A stretch of 64,000 nucleotides of DNA from Actinoplanes auranticolor. GTDB taxonomy: Bacteria; Actinomycetota; Actinomycetes; Mycobacteriales; Micromonosporaceae. A model generated the notes under the pieces. It saw only the letters and a program-made list of their open reading frames with translations, searched no databases and was not told where the DNA came from. A program made the translations under genes and the position numbers. The stretch spans positions 90,983 to 154,982 of the forward strand of contig NZ_BOQL01000043.1 in the NCBI RefSeq assembly GCF_018332655.1, read 5' to 3'. This document shows positions 6,326 through 14,310 of the stretch, one piece after another (positions within the stretch are counted from its first letter, which is position 1; the number at the start of each line of letters is the position of its first letter).

Positions 6326-8521
6326 ATGAAGCACAGGGAGAATGTCACCGGATTCGCGGCCCGGGCCGCGATGTGGAGTGCGCGGCACCGCACTCTCGCC
6401 ATCATCGGCTGGATAGCGTTCGTCGTCGGCGTGACCGTCCTCAGCGGACAGATCGGGACCCGTGAGGCCACCGATTCCGACCAGGGACACGGGGAGTCCG
6501 GTCGGGCCACGGTCCTCGTCGAGCAGGCCGGCTTCCCGGTCCAGCCGGCCGGGGAGATGGTCATCGTCCAGGGCGCCGACCGGGACGCCGCCGTCGCCGA
6601 CGTCACGCGGTCGCTCACCGGGCGGCCGGAGGTCGGAGCCGTCGCCGAGCCGCTCACCTCACCGGACGGGCAGGCGTCGCTCGTCACCTTCACCATGACC
6701 GGGGACCCGGACACCGCCAAGGAGCGGGTGGGGCCGCTGCTCGACACGGTCGCCGGGGTGCAGGGCCGGCATCCGGGTGTCTACGTCGCCCAGGCCGGTG
6801 ACGCCAGCGGCAGCAAGCTCATCGGGGACTCCCTCGACGAGGGGCTGAGCAGGCTGTCGATGCTGTCCATCCCGGTCACCCTCGGCATCCTGCTGGTGGC
6901 GTTCGGCGCGGTCGTCGCCGCCCTGCTGCCCGTCGGCCTGGCCCTCACGGCCATCGTCGCCGCGATCGGCTTGCTCGCGGGGGCGAGCCGGCTCGCGCCG
7001 ACCGTCGACACCACCGCCCACGTCATGCTGCTCGTCGGCCTCGCGGTCGGCGTCGACTACTGCCTCTTCTACATCCGCCGGGAGCGCGACGAGCGGCGTA
7101 ACGGCGCCGATCCGCACCGGGCACTGCTGATCGCCGCGCAGACCTCCGGCCGGTCGATCTGGATCTCCGGCCTGACCGTCATCGTGGCCATGGCCGGGAT
7201 GTTCTTCACCATGGACGCCACGTTCACCAGCTTCGGGATGGCCACGATCCTGGTGGTGGCGACCGCGGTCCTGGGTTCGCTGACCGTGCTCCCCGCGCTG
7301 CTCTCGGCGCTGGGCGACCGGGTCGACGCGATCAAGATCCCCGGGCTGTACCGCCGGCACAGCGAGGGCCGGGCCTGGCGCTGGGTGCTGCGGGTCGTCC
7401 TGGCCAAGCCGTTGATCTCGACGGTCGTCGCCGTCGGGGTGCTGGCCGCGCTGGCCGCACCGGCGCTGGACCTGCGTACCAAGGGCGAGAGCATCGAGGA
7501 CCTGTCGCCCAAGCAGCCGATCGTGCAGACCATGGTGGCGATCAGCCGGGCGTTCCCCGCCGAGGTGGTCCCGGCCGAGGTGGTGGTCAAGGCGCAGACC
7601 GTGCGGGGGCCGCAGTTCGAGGCCGCGCTGGCCGATTTCCGCCGCGCCGCGGCGGCGAGCAAGCAGCTGCGCGAGCCGATCGAGGTTCGGGTCAATCCGG
7701 CCGGTACGGTCGCGGTCGTCTCGGTCGGTCTGGCGGGCAACGGCAGCGACCGTACGTCGGAACGCGCCGTCGAGACCCTGCGGACGACGGTGGCACCGGG
7801 CGCCTTCGGCAAGCTCGCGGGTTCGACCGTGGCGGTCACCGGTGACACCGCCCAGGGCATGGACTTCAACCAGCGGCTGACCGACTCGCTGCCCTGGGTG
7901 TTCGGATTCGTCCTGGGCCTGGCGTTCCTGCTGCTGCTGGTGTCGTTCCGGTCCGTGGTGGTGGCGGTGACCGGCGTGGTGCTCAACCTGCTGTCGGTCG
8001 CGGCGGCCTACGGCATGCTGGTGTTCGTCTTCCAGTACGGCAACTTCGAGTCGGTGCTGGACTTCAAGTCCGGCGGCGGGATCACCAACTGGATGCCGCT
8101 GTTCCTGTTCATCATCCTGTTCGGCCTGTCCATGGACTACCACGTCTTCGTGCTGAGCCGGATCCGCGAGGGCCACGACCGTGGCCTGGCGACCAAGCAG
8201 GCGGTGAGCGAGGGCATCGGCCGTACGGCCGGCGTGATCACCAGCGCGGCGATGGTGATGGTGGCGGTCTTCGCCCTGTTCGCCACCCTGCCGCTGATCT
8301 CGACCAAGGAACTGGGAGTGGGCCTGGCCGCCGCGGTCCTGCTGGACGCGACCATCATCCGCGCGGTCCTGCTCCCCGCGGTGATGGCCCTGCTGGGCGA
8401 CAAGAACTGGTGGCTACCCCGCTGGCTGAACTGGCTCCCCGCGGTATCCCACGACCTCCCCCCGGCCCCGCCCACGACCCCCCAACCCCGCGAGGACCGC
8501 GAACTCACCCCGGCCCTCTGA
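6326..8521 (+). CDS. MMPL-family (RND) transporter
   Basis: The 731-residue protein shows the two-fold RND layout of the MMPL family. There is one N-terminal helix (RTLAIIGWIAFVVGVTVLSG), a first periplasmic domain (about 50-175), a cluster of five to six helices with GLAVGVDYCLFYIRRERDE, a second extracytoplasmic domain (about 380-520) and a second helix cluster with FGLSMDYHVFVLSRIREG. The GxxxDY(C/H) sequences mark the proton-relay helices. Family members export lipids, siderophores or drugs. It is the last gene of the kinase/regulator/exporter unit and has its own operator and leaderless promoter. A Pro/Arg-rich C-terminal tail precedes a strong terminator. The cargo is not predictable. 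Confidence 0.93.
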   Translation: MKHRENVTGFAARAAMWSARHRTLAIIGWIAFVVGVTVLSGQIGTREATDSDQGHGESGRATVLVEQAGFPVQPAGEMVIVQGADRDAAVADVTRSLTGRPEVGAVAEPLTSPDGQASLVTFTMTGDPDTAKERVGPLLDTVAGVQGRHPGVYVAQAGDASGSKLIGDSLDEGLSRLSMLSIPVTLGILLVAFGAVVAALLPVGLALTAIVAAIGLLAGASRLAPTVDTTAHVMLLVGLAVGVDYCLFYIRRERDERRNGADPHRALLIAAQTSGRSIWISGLTVIVAMAGMFFTMDATFTSFGMATILVVATAVLGSLTVLPALLSALGDRVDAIKIPGLYRRHSEGRAWRWVLRVVLAKPLISTVVAVGVLAALAAPALDLRTKGESIEDLSPKQPIVQTMVAISRAFPAEVVPAEVVVKAQTVRGPQFEAALADFRRAAAASKQLREPIEVRVNPAGTVAVVSVGLAGNGSDRTSERAVETLRTTVAPGAFGKLAGSTVAVTGDTAQGMDFNQRLTDSLPWVFGFVLGLAFLLLLVSFRSVVVAVTGVVLNLLSVAAAYGMLVFVFQYGNFESVLDFKSGGGITNWMPLFLFIILFGLSMDYHVFVLSRIREGHDRGLATKQAVSEGIGRTAGVITSAAMVMVAVFALFATLPLISTKELGVGLAAAVLLDATIIRAVLLPAVMALLGDKNWWLPRWLNWLPAVSHDLPPAPPTTPQPREDRELTPAL

Positions 8522-8531
8522 CGGACGGCAG

Positions 8532-8563
8532 AAAGGGCGAGCGCCGAATGGCGCTCGCCCTTT
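8532..8563. terminator. bidirectional terminator after the MMPL gene
   Basis: AAAGGGCGAGCGCC (8532-8545) pairs perfectly with GGCGCTCGCCCTTT (8550-8563) around a GAAT loop. The A/T ends give a short U-tract on both strands. It separates the MMPL gene from the minus-strand CsbD-like gene. Confidence 0.85.
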
Positions 8564-8661
8564 CCGTTCGTGCGACATCTTCAGCCCGGCGCACCCGCAA
8601 CGGCCTCGACCAGCAGCCTCATCGGGCTGGCGTCACAGGAGGTTGCTGTGGGCGTACCAAA

Positions 8662-8835
8662 TTACTTCTTGAAGGCGTCCTTGATGTTCTCGCCGGCCTG
8701 CTTGAGCTTCGAGCTGGACTGGTCGGCCTTGCCGTCGGCCTCGAGGGACTTGTCGTCGGTCGCCTTGCCGAGGCCTTCCTTGACCTTGCCGCCCAGCTCT
8801 TCGGACTTGTTGTCAATCTTGTCGTCAGCAGCCAT
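8662..8835 (-). CDS. CsbD-family small stress protein
   Basis: This 57-residue, highly charged protein starts MAADDKIDNKSEELGGKVKE and continues with Lys/Asp/Gly-rich heptad-like repeats ending NIKDAFKK. That is the CsbD pattern: a small hydrophilic, probably disordered protein that is a general-stress regulon member in Bacillus and common in actinobacteria. Its biochemical role is unknown. GGAGG lies 5 bases before the ATG at 8835. It stands alone between a terminator and the GGDEF-EAL gene. Confidence 0.85.
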   Translation of the reverse strand: MAADDKIDNKSEELGGKVKEGLGKATDDKSLEADGKADQSSSKLKQAGENIKDAFKK

Positions 8836-8917
8836 GGTGACCTCCAGGTGTGTGGCCTACGCACACTCAGGTACCCGCCCGCCGGGCTCGCAATCCTCAT
8901 CACCGGAGGAAAGCCGC

Positions 8918-11227
8918 TCAGCCGCTCATCTGCCACTGCGGGACCGGCATCAGCGAGGCCGGCTCGCGGAGCAGTTCGCCGAACTTCTCCGCCGGCATCG
9001 GCCGGGCGAAGTAGTAGCCCTGCGCCGCGGTGTAACCCAGCGCCAGCAGCTGTTCCGCCTGCTCGGCCGTCTCCACGCCCTCGGCCACCGCGTGCAGCCC
9101 CAGCGCCTGGGCCAGGTGGATGACCGCCGCGGCGACCGGCGGGCGGCCGTCGACCTGCGCCTGGGTGAAGGAACGGTCCAGCTTGATCTCGTCGATCGGG
9201 CAGTCGTGCAGCAGCGTCAGCGTCGAGTGGCCGGTGCCGAAGTCGTCCAGCGACACCCGCACGCCGAGCGCCCGCAGCCGGTGCAGGTTGGTGATGGACT
9301 GGCCCGGTTCCAGGGCCATGGTCTCGGTGATCTCCAGCACCACCCGGTCGGCGGCCAGGCCGTAACCGCGCAGCAGCGCCCCCACGTCCTCCGCGAAGCC
9401 GGGTTCGCGCAGGTCACGGGCCGACACGTTGACGTTCAGCACGCCCGGGGCCGGCTCGCCGTACTCGGCGATCCACTCCGCGAGCTGGGCCAGCGCCGTG
9501 CGCAGGACCCAGCGCCCGAGCGGCACGATCAGTCCGGTGCGCTCGGCCACCGGGATGAACGCGTCCGGCGCCAGCGTGCCGCGGGTCGGATGGGCCCAGC
9601 GGACCAGCGCCTCGCAGCCCAGGATCCGGCCGTCGTCGAGCGAGACGATCGGCTGGTAGAGCAGGAAGAGCCGGCCGCCGGTGATCGCTTCGCGCAGTTC
9701 GGCGCCGAGATGGGCGTGCTCCGTGCCGTGCGCCGCCATGCTGGCCTCGTAGTGCAGGTACGCCGTGCCGGCCAGCTTCTTCGCCGCGTACATCGCGATG
9801 TCGGCGTGCCGCAGCAGCACCGAGGGCTCGTCGCCGGTGCGGCCGTCGGCGATCCCGATGCTGGCCCGGATTCCCAGCTCATGGCCGTCGGCGTAGACCG
9901 GCTGGCGCAGCGCGTTCATCATCCGCTCGGCGGCCAGGTCGGCGGTGGCCGGATCGGCGTCGACCAGGACCACCACGAACTCGTCGCCGCCCAGACGCGC
10001 CACGGTGTCGCCGGCCCGCATGCAGTCCGCGAGCCGGCGCGCCACGCCGATCAGCAGCTGGTCCCCGACCTCGTGCCCGAGCGTGTCGTTGACCTCCTTG
10101 AAGTCGTCCAGATCGATCAGCGCCACCGCCACCGGGTGGTCGGTCGCGCCGGTCAGGGCCTGCTGCAGCCGGGTGTGGAACAGCACCCGGTTCGGCAGCT
10201 GGGTCAGCGCGTCATGGGTGGCGCCGTGGTCCAGCCGGCGCAGCAGCCGGTTGTTGTCCCGGAACGCGATGAGCTGGCGCAGCACCACGAGGGCGGTGGT
10301 CAGCACCGCGGCGACGACCACGGCCAGCTGGTCGGCGTCCTGGTGCACGGTGACCGCGAGCAGCAGGCCGTCGACGGCGGCGACCGCCACGTACGGCAGC
10401 AGGCTGAACGACCGCCGCGGCGGGGCGACGATCTCGCGGCGGGCGCCGAGGCCGGCGTCCCGCTGGCGCATGGCGGCCATGGTGGCGAAGAAGTAGACGA
10501 TCGGCGTGCAGGCCATGTCCGGGAACAGGTACGGATCGACCGCCTCGAACGGTGCCCGGAACATGGGCCCGACCGCGCCGATCAGCATGGCGGCGGCGAT
10601 CAGCCGCAGGGCGCCGTTGTTGACGTAGAGGTGGCTGGAGAGCACGAACTTGGCCACGGCGAACACCGCGACCAGGGCGATCACGGTGACGAACAGCGAG
10701 GTGTAGACGGCGGTGCGGTCGCCTCCGCCGAGCGCGTCGCGGGTGGCGTAGTGCCAGATGAACACCGCGGCCGCGAGCACGACCGTGCCGGCGTCCAGGA
10801 AGACCCGCAGCAGCTCGCCCGGTGACTGGCGGCCCAGCGGGAGGCGGAAGAGGGCGTACATGATCGCGCCGACGCCGGCCGTGCAGAAGGCCAGCATGAC
10901 CGGCCCGGTGTGGTGGCCGACCGGATCGTCGCTGGTCACGACGTCGAAGGCCTGGGTCGTGACGCCGATGCTGACGAAGACCAGCGCGAAGCTCAGGTGC
11001 CGCCAGAAGCGCCGGGTCGGCTCGGGCAGCGTCGGGGTGCGGGCCGTACGCAGGAACGCCAGGAACGTGACGATCGGCCCCAGAACCGCCGGCAGCCACA
11101 GCAGGGCCTTGGGTTCGAACGGGTGCGCATAGTCGGCCATGACGCCCAGCACGGCCACGGCGGCGATGGCGCCCGAGGCCGGCACGAGCCGGTCACGAGG
11201 CGTGGCTGTCCCCTCAGACCCGCCCAT
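8918..11227 (-). CDS. membrane-bound GGDEF-EAL (c-di-GMP) enzyme
   Basis: The 769-residue protein has roughly eight to nine N-terminal transmembrane helices (about 1-310), a GGDEF domain (about 330-490) and an EAL domain (about 505-755). The cyclase site is intact (RLGGDEFVVVL) and has the inhibitory I-site RAGD five residues upstream. The phosphodiesterase site also looks intact: CEALVRW, the Asn in NVNVSARDL, LEITETM, SLDDFGTG, EIKLDRSF and AEGVETAEQ. Both synthesis and breakdown of c-di-GMP are therefore possible, and regulation through the membrane sensor is likely. In Streptomyces c-di-GMP controls development through BldD; the same role here is inferred. A GAGG-type ribosome site precedes the ATG. 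Confidence 0.93.
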   Translation of the reverse strand: MGGSEGTATPRDRLVPASGAIAAVAVLGVMADYAHPFEPKALLWLPAVLGPIVTFLAFLRTARTPTLPEPTRRFWRHLSFALVFVSIGVTTQAFDVVTSDDPVGHHTGPVMLAFCTAGVGAIMYALFRLPLGRQSPGELLRVFLDAGTVVLAAAVFIWHYATRDALGGGDRTAVYTSLFVTVIALVAVFAVAKFVLSSHLYVNNGALRLIAAAMLIGAVGPMFRAPFEAVDPYLFPDMACTPIVYFFATMAAMRQRDAGLGARREIVAPPRRSFSLLPYVAVAAVDGLLLAVTVHQDADQLAVVVAAVLTTALVVLRQLIAFRDNNRLLRRLDHGATHDALTQLPNRVLFHTRLQQALTGATDHPVAVALIDLDDFKEVNDTLGHEVGDQLLIGVARRLADCMRAGDTVARLGGDEFVVVLVDADPATADLAAERMMNALRQPVYADGHELGIRASIGIADGRTGDEPSVLLRHADIAMYAAKKLAGTAYLHYEASMAAHGTEHAHLGAELREAITGGRLFLLYQPIVSLDDGRILGCEALVRWAHPTRGTLAPDAFIPVAERTGLIVPLGRWVLRTALAQLAEWIAEYGEPAPGVLNVNVSARDLREPGFAEDVGALLRGYGLAADRVVLEITETMALEPGQSITNLHRLRALGVRVSLDDFGTGHSTLTLLHDCPIDEIKLDRSFTQAQVDGRPPVAAAVIHLAQALGLHAVAEGVETAEQAEQLLALGYTAAQGYYFARPMPAEKFGELLREPASLMPVPQWQMSG

Positions 11228-11404
11228 GCGTCAGCTCCCTCACCTCGCCCGCCTATCGTCCTGATCGGTTGTCCCGCCAGGTTCGTGAGCGATTGGGTCG
11301 CTGTGTCCAGCAAAGCCGACAAAGCGGACAGCAGGCCAGGGTCGCCCTGCCCTTCTCAAGATCATCACCTACAGTGGATCGCTGACAGCCCGAATGCTTG
11401 CGAG

Positions 11405-11447
11405 GGAGCGTCGCCGCGTGACGCTCCCCCCGGAACGAGGCCGGGGG
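11405..11447. other. two adjacent hairpins upstream of crcB
   Basis: GGAGCGTC (11405-11412) pairs with GACGCTCC (11420-11427). CCCCCGG (11427-11433) pairs with CCGGGGG (11441-11447). They share base 11427, so the two stems compete at the edge. They lie in a 275-base gap between divergent genes and upstream of the likely crcB transcription start. Function unknown. Confidence 0.4.
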
Positions 11448-11490
11448 TGGACGCCGCCACGTCCGCTCCCGGCCTCCCGGACCTCTGGGC

Positions 11491-11496
11491 TAGCGT
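11491..11496 (+). promoter_or_regulatory. -10 box TAGCGT of the crcB pair
   Basis: TAGCGT plus GAACGT precedes the GTG at 11503, a 6-base gap. The mRNA is predicted to be leaderless, which leaves no room for a fluoride riboswitch. Confidence 0.55.
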
Positions 11497-11502
11497 GAAC
11501 GT

Positions 11503-11901
11503 GTGCCGCAGGACCCCGCTTCGCGACCGCCGCTGCCGGTCCTGGCAGCGATCTCGGCGGGCGGCGTCCTGGGTGCGCTGTCCCGCTACGGCATCGGCGT
11601 GGCCTGGCCGCACGACCCGCGCGGCTTCGGCTGGTCCACCTGGATCGTCAACGTGAGCGGCTGCCTGCTGATCGGGATCCTGATGGTCCTGGTCACCCGG
11701 CTGCGCCCGGAACAGCGCCTGGTCCGCCCGTTCTGGGGTGTGGGAGTGCTCGGCGGCTACACGACCTTCTCCACCGCGAGCGTCGACGTCCTGCGTGCGG
11801 CCCCGGGCACCGCGCTGCTCTACCTGGGCGTGACGCTGATCGGCGCGCTGCTCGCGGTCTGGGCCGGCACGGCGGCGACGGAAGCGGTGCTGCGGCGATG
11901 A
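11503..11901 (+). CDS. crcB: CrcB/Fluc fluoride channel subunit 1
   Basis: The 132-residue protein has four transmembrane helices and the Fluc signature: GGVLGALSRYG near the N-terminus, WIVNVSGCLLIGIL with the conserved Asn in helix 2, and GVLGGYTTFSTAS in helix 3. Fluc proteins are dual-topology dimeric channels that let fluoride leave the cytoplasm. The next gene encodes a second, shorter homologue overlapping by 4 bases (ATGA). The pair probably forms the heterodimer seen in many Gram-positive bacteria. Start GTG at 11503 fits the leaderless promoter. Confidence 0.93.
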   Translation: MPQDPASRPPLPVLAAISAGGVLGALSRYGIGVAWPHDPRGFGWSTWIVNVSGCLLIGILMVLVTRLRPEQRLVRPFWGVGVLGGYTTFSTASVDVLRAAPGTALLYLGVTLIGALLAVWAGTAATEAVLRR

Positions 11902-12257
11902 CGATGTTGCTCGTGGCCCTGGGCGCGGCGATCGGCGCACCGCTGCGCTACCTCACCGACCGGGCGATCCAGGCCCGGCAGACGTCCACGTTCCCGTGGG
12001 GCACGTTCACCGTCAACGTGGCCGGTTCGCTGCTGCTGGGCTACCTGATCGGGCTGCCCGTGGCGGCGTGGCTGTCCGCGCTGCTGGGCACGGGCTTCTG
12101 CGGGGCGCTGACCACGTACTCGACGTTCAGCTACGAGACGTTGCGGCTGGTTCTCCAGGGGGAGCGGGTGCTGGCTGCGGCGTACGCGATCGGCAGTGTG
12201 CTCGCCGGTCTGGGCGCCGCCTACGCCGGCCTGCTGCTGGCGCAGACCGCGAACTGA
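11898..12257 (+). CDS. crcB: CrcB/Fluc fluoride channel subunit 2
   Basis: The 119-residue, four-helix protein has GAAIGAPLRYLTDR, WGTFTVNVAGSLLLGYL with the channel Asn, and GFCGALTTYSTFSYET with the Phe-box segment of helix 3. It overlaps crcB copy 1 by 4 bases, so translation is likely coupled and the subunits would be made in equal amounts. Together they should form one antiparallel heterodimeric channel with two pores. Confidence 0.93.
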   Translation: MTMLLVALGAAIGAPLRYLTDRAIQARQTSTFPWGTFTVNVAGSLLLGYLIGLPVAAWLSALLGTGFCGALTTYSTFSYETLRLVLQGERVLAAAYAIGSVLAGLGAAYAGLLLAQTAN

Positions 12258-12315
12258 ATTTCCGCTGATACGGAGTTGAAACCGTCTCGGGACAGCAAAC
12301 GATCTTGCTTGTTGT

Positions 12316-12321
12316 TAGCGT
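12316..12321 (+). promoter_or_regulatory. -10 box TAGCGT of the DUF4190 gene
   Basis: TAGCGT plus CCGACAG precedes the GTG at 12329, a 7-base gap, predicting a leaderless transcript. Confidence 0.55.
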
Positions 12322-12328
12322 CCGACAG

Positions 12329-13342
12329 GTGAACGACCAGCCCTCGCGCCCCACCTCGCCGGCCGCGCCGAATCCCGTGGCCGACCCCACCGCAGCGCCG
12401 GCTCCGGCCCCCGCTGCCCCGGCTCCCGCGGGCTGGGACCCGACCGCGGCCCAGCCCGCCGCCGTGCCGACCGGGAGTGCGGAGCCCACCGCGGTCCAGC
12501 CGCCGGTGACCCCGCAGGGCAACGCGGAATGGCCGGCCGAGCCGGCGCCGGCCTGGGGCGCCCCACCCGCCACCCCTTACGGCGCCCAGTCGGACGCGTC
12601 CTACGGTGCTCAGCCCGGTGCGCCCTACGGTGCTCAGCCGGGTGCGCCTTACGGTGCCCAGTCCGGTCCGGCCTACGGGGCTCCGCAGCCCGACGGCTAC
12701 CCGGGCTTCCCGCCCCCCGGCGCATCGCCCTACCCGCCGCCCGGCAGCGGCGGCACCAGCGGTTTCGCGATCGCTTCGCTGATCTTCGGTATCCTGGGCG
12801 GCATCCTGCTCAGCGTCATCTTCGGCATCGTCGCGCTGGTGCAGATCCGCAAGCGCGGGCAGACCGGCCGCGGCATGGCGATCGCCGGCCTGACCCTGTC
12901 CGGCTGCTGGGTGCTGCTGATCATCATCGGCGTGACGGCGGCCATCCTCAGCGACTCGGGCGACTCCTCCAGCAACACCGCCGCCGGCAGCAACGGCGGC
13001 TCGGTCTCGGTCACCCAGCTCAAGCCGGGCGACTGCATCAACGGCATCCAGACCGTCGGCAGCGTCGAGGACCTGCCGGTGATCTCCTGCGCCCTGCCGC
13101 ACGAGGGCGAGGTGTACGCCACCTTCAACCTGCCGGCCGGACCGTGGCCGGGCGACAGCGCGGTGCAGAAGCAGGCCGAGAAGCTCTGCGACGCCGAGCT
13201 CAAGGTCTACGCGCCGAGCCCGGCCGCCACCGTCGAGGTGCTCTACCTGCACCCGCTGCAGCAGTCCTGGTCCCGGGACCGGGGAGTGACCTGCGTGGCC
13301 ACCGACGAGCGGGGCACGACCACCGGTTCGGTGCGCGACTAG
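12329..13342 (+). CDS. DUF4190 / septum-formation-domain membrane protein with PYGAQ repeats
   Basis: The 337-residue protein has three parts. Residues 1-145 are a Pro/Ala-rich cytoplasmic region with tandem PYGAQPGA repeats. Residues ~150-210 form two transmembrane helices of DUF4190 type (GFAIASLIFGILGGILLSVI and GMAIAGLTLSGCWVLLII). The extracellular domain from ~225 (LKPGDCINGI, VISCALPHEGEV, YLHPLQQSW, VTCVA) matches the actinobacterial septum-formation (Septum_form) domain with paired cysteines. Such proteins are linked to envelope or septum functions mainly by domain name; the role here is unproven. The gene stands alone and ends in a strong terminator. GTG at 12329 is chosen from the leaderless promoter. 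Confidence 0.85.
   Translation: MNDQPSRPTSPAAPNPVADPTAAPAPAPAAPAPAGWDPTAAQPAAVPTGSAEPTAVQPPVTPQGNAEWPAEPAPAWGAPPATPYGAQSDASYGAQPGAPYGAQPGAPYGAQSGPAYGAPQPDGYPGFPPPGASPYPPPGSGGTSGFAIASLIFGILGGILLSVIFGIVALVQIRKRGQTGRGMAIAGLTLSGCWVLLIIIGVTAAILSDSGDSSSNTAAGSNGGSVSVTQLKPGDCINGIQTVGSVEDLPVISCALPHEGEVYATFNLPAGPWPGDSAVQKQAEKLCDAELKVYAPSPAATVEVLYLHPLQQSWSRDRGVTCVATDERGTTTGSVRD
12575..12682 (+). repeat. 24-bp in-frame tandem repeat encoding PYGAQPGA
   Basis: About four imperfect copies of a 24-base unit (core TACGGTGCTCAGCC) encode Tyr-Gly-Ala-Gln steps in the disordered N-terminal region. Copy number is likely to vary between strains. Confidence 0.7.
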
Positions 13343-13354
13343 CGGGACGGTACG

Positions 13355-13388
13355 AAAGGGGGCACACCGGAACGGGTGTGCCCCCTTT
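13355..13388. terminator. strong terminator after the DUF4190 gene
   Basis: AAAGGGGGCACACC (13355-13368) pairs perfectly with GGTGTGCCCCCTTT (13375-13388) around a 6-base loop. It serves the plus-strand DUF4190 gene and the convergent SDR gene. Confidence 0.88.
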
Positions 13389-13399
13389 GCTGTCGCACT

Positions 13400-14203
13400 T
13401 CAGTCGACCAGGGCACCGCCGGACAGGTTGGCGACCGTTCCGGTCATGGCCGCGGCGCGATCGGAGGCCAGGAACGCGGCCGTCTCCGCGATCTGGGCGA
13501 GCGTCGGCAGCCTTTTCAGGAGCGTGCCCTGCGCCAGGCCCTGTTCGAGGAACTGCTGGACCGACTGCCCGGACGCAGCGGCGGACCGGGTGAAGAGGTC
13601 CCTGGTGTAGGAGCCCGCGGCCGGCGCGTCCACGACCGCGTGCGGGCGGATGTCGACGACCCGGACGCGGGGCGCGAGCTCCGCGGCGAGCAGCCGGGAG
13701 AAGGCCTCCTTGCCGGCGGCGCTCACGCCGTGCCCGAGGATGCCGCCCACGGCGAGTTTGGCGCCGGGCTCGGACAGGGTCAGGATGACGCCGGGGCGCT
13801 CCTGGCCCATGTGCCGGGCCACGGCTTTGCTGGTGATGAACAGGGTGCGCAGGAAGCCGTCGATCGGCCGCAGGAATTCCTCCAGGGAGAGGTCCGCCAG
13901 CGGAGTTCCCTGGTCGTGCATGATGCTCACCGCGTTGAGGGCGATGTCGATCCCGCCGGCCGTGGCCGCGACCGCGGCGGCGTGTTTCTCGACCGCCTCC
14001 TGATCGAAGACGTCGACCTGCGCGGTCTCGACCGTTCCGCCGGTGGCGGTGATGTCGCGCGCCACGGCGTCCAGCGTCGGCTGCGTCCGCCCGGCGATGA
14101 AGACTCTCGCGCCCTCGCGGGCGAACACCCGCGCGACGGCGCCGCCGATGGCGCCTCCGCCTCCATAGATCACGGCGTTCTTTCCCGGCAGCAGTTCGGT
14201 CAC
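13400..14203 (-). CDS. SDR-family protein lacking the catalytic tyrosine
   Basis: The 267-residue Rossmann protein is a short-chain dehydrogenase/reductase by sequence. It has the dinucleotide loop YGGGGAIGGAVAR near residue 13, an Asp/Val-rich strand 4 (VDVF), a catalytic-type Ser in LTLSEPG and a Lys in SAAGKEAF. The usual YxxxK reads SxxxK (or V with a one-residue shift), so the general-acid Tyr is missing. It may bind NAD(P) without normal redox activity. It is divergent from an HxlR regulator whose repeated boxes overlap its likely -35 region, so control by that regulator is probable. GGGAGG precedes the GTG start at 14203. Confidence 0.82.
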   Translation of the reverse strand: MTELLPGKNAVIYGGGGAIGGAVARVFAREGARVFIAGRTQPTLDAVARDITATGGTVETAQVDVFDQEAVEKHAAAVAATAGGIDIALNAVSIMHDQGTPLADLSLEEFLRPIDGFLRTLFITSKAVARHMGQERPGVILTLSEPGAKLAVGGILGHGVSAAGKEAFSRLLAAELAPRVRVVDIRPHAVVDAPAAGSYTRDLFTRSAAASGQSVQQFLEQGLAQGTLLKRLPTLAQIAETAAFLASDRAAAMTGTVANLSGGALVD

Positions 14204-14247
14204 GTGGGTCCTCCCGTAGCGGTCCGGGCCACACCGTAACGCCGTGC

Positions 14248-14307
14248 GGTTGTTAAAAGCAACTAGTAAAGGTTGTTAAAAAGGACTGAAAGCCGTGGTA
14301 GTTTCAG
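14248..14307. promoter_or_regulatory. HxlR operator region: GGTTGTTAAAA direct repeats and CTGAAA dyad
   Basis: GGTTGTTAAAA occurs at 14248-14258 and again at 14271-14281, 23 bases apart. CTGAAA (14286-14291) and TTTCAG (14302-14307) form a dyad around the HxlR -10 box TAGTTT (14299-14304). The first repeat also covers the predicted -35 of the SDR gene, whose TACGGT box lies at 14232-14237 on the minus strand. The A/T-rich boxes stand out in this GC-rich DNA. Confidence 0.6.
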
Positions 14308-14310
14308 GCC

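Noticed and set aside
11228..11502. Possible fluoride riboswitch upstream of crcB
   Set aside because: The expected conserved aptamer bases are not seen, and the best promoter leaves no leader RNA.
12575..12682. CRISPR-like repeats
   Set aside because: The repeat is in frame and encodes PYGAQPGA steps, with no unique spacers.
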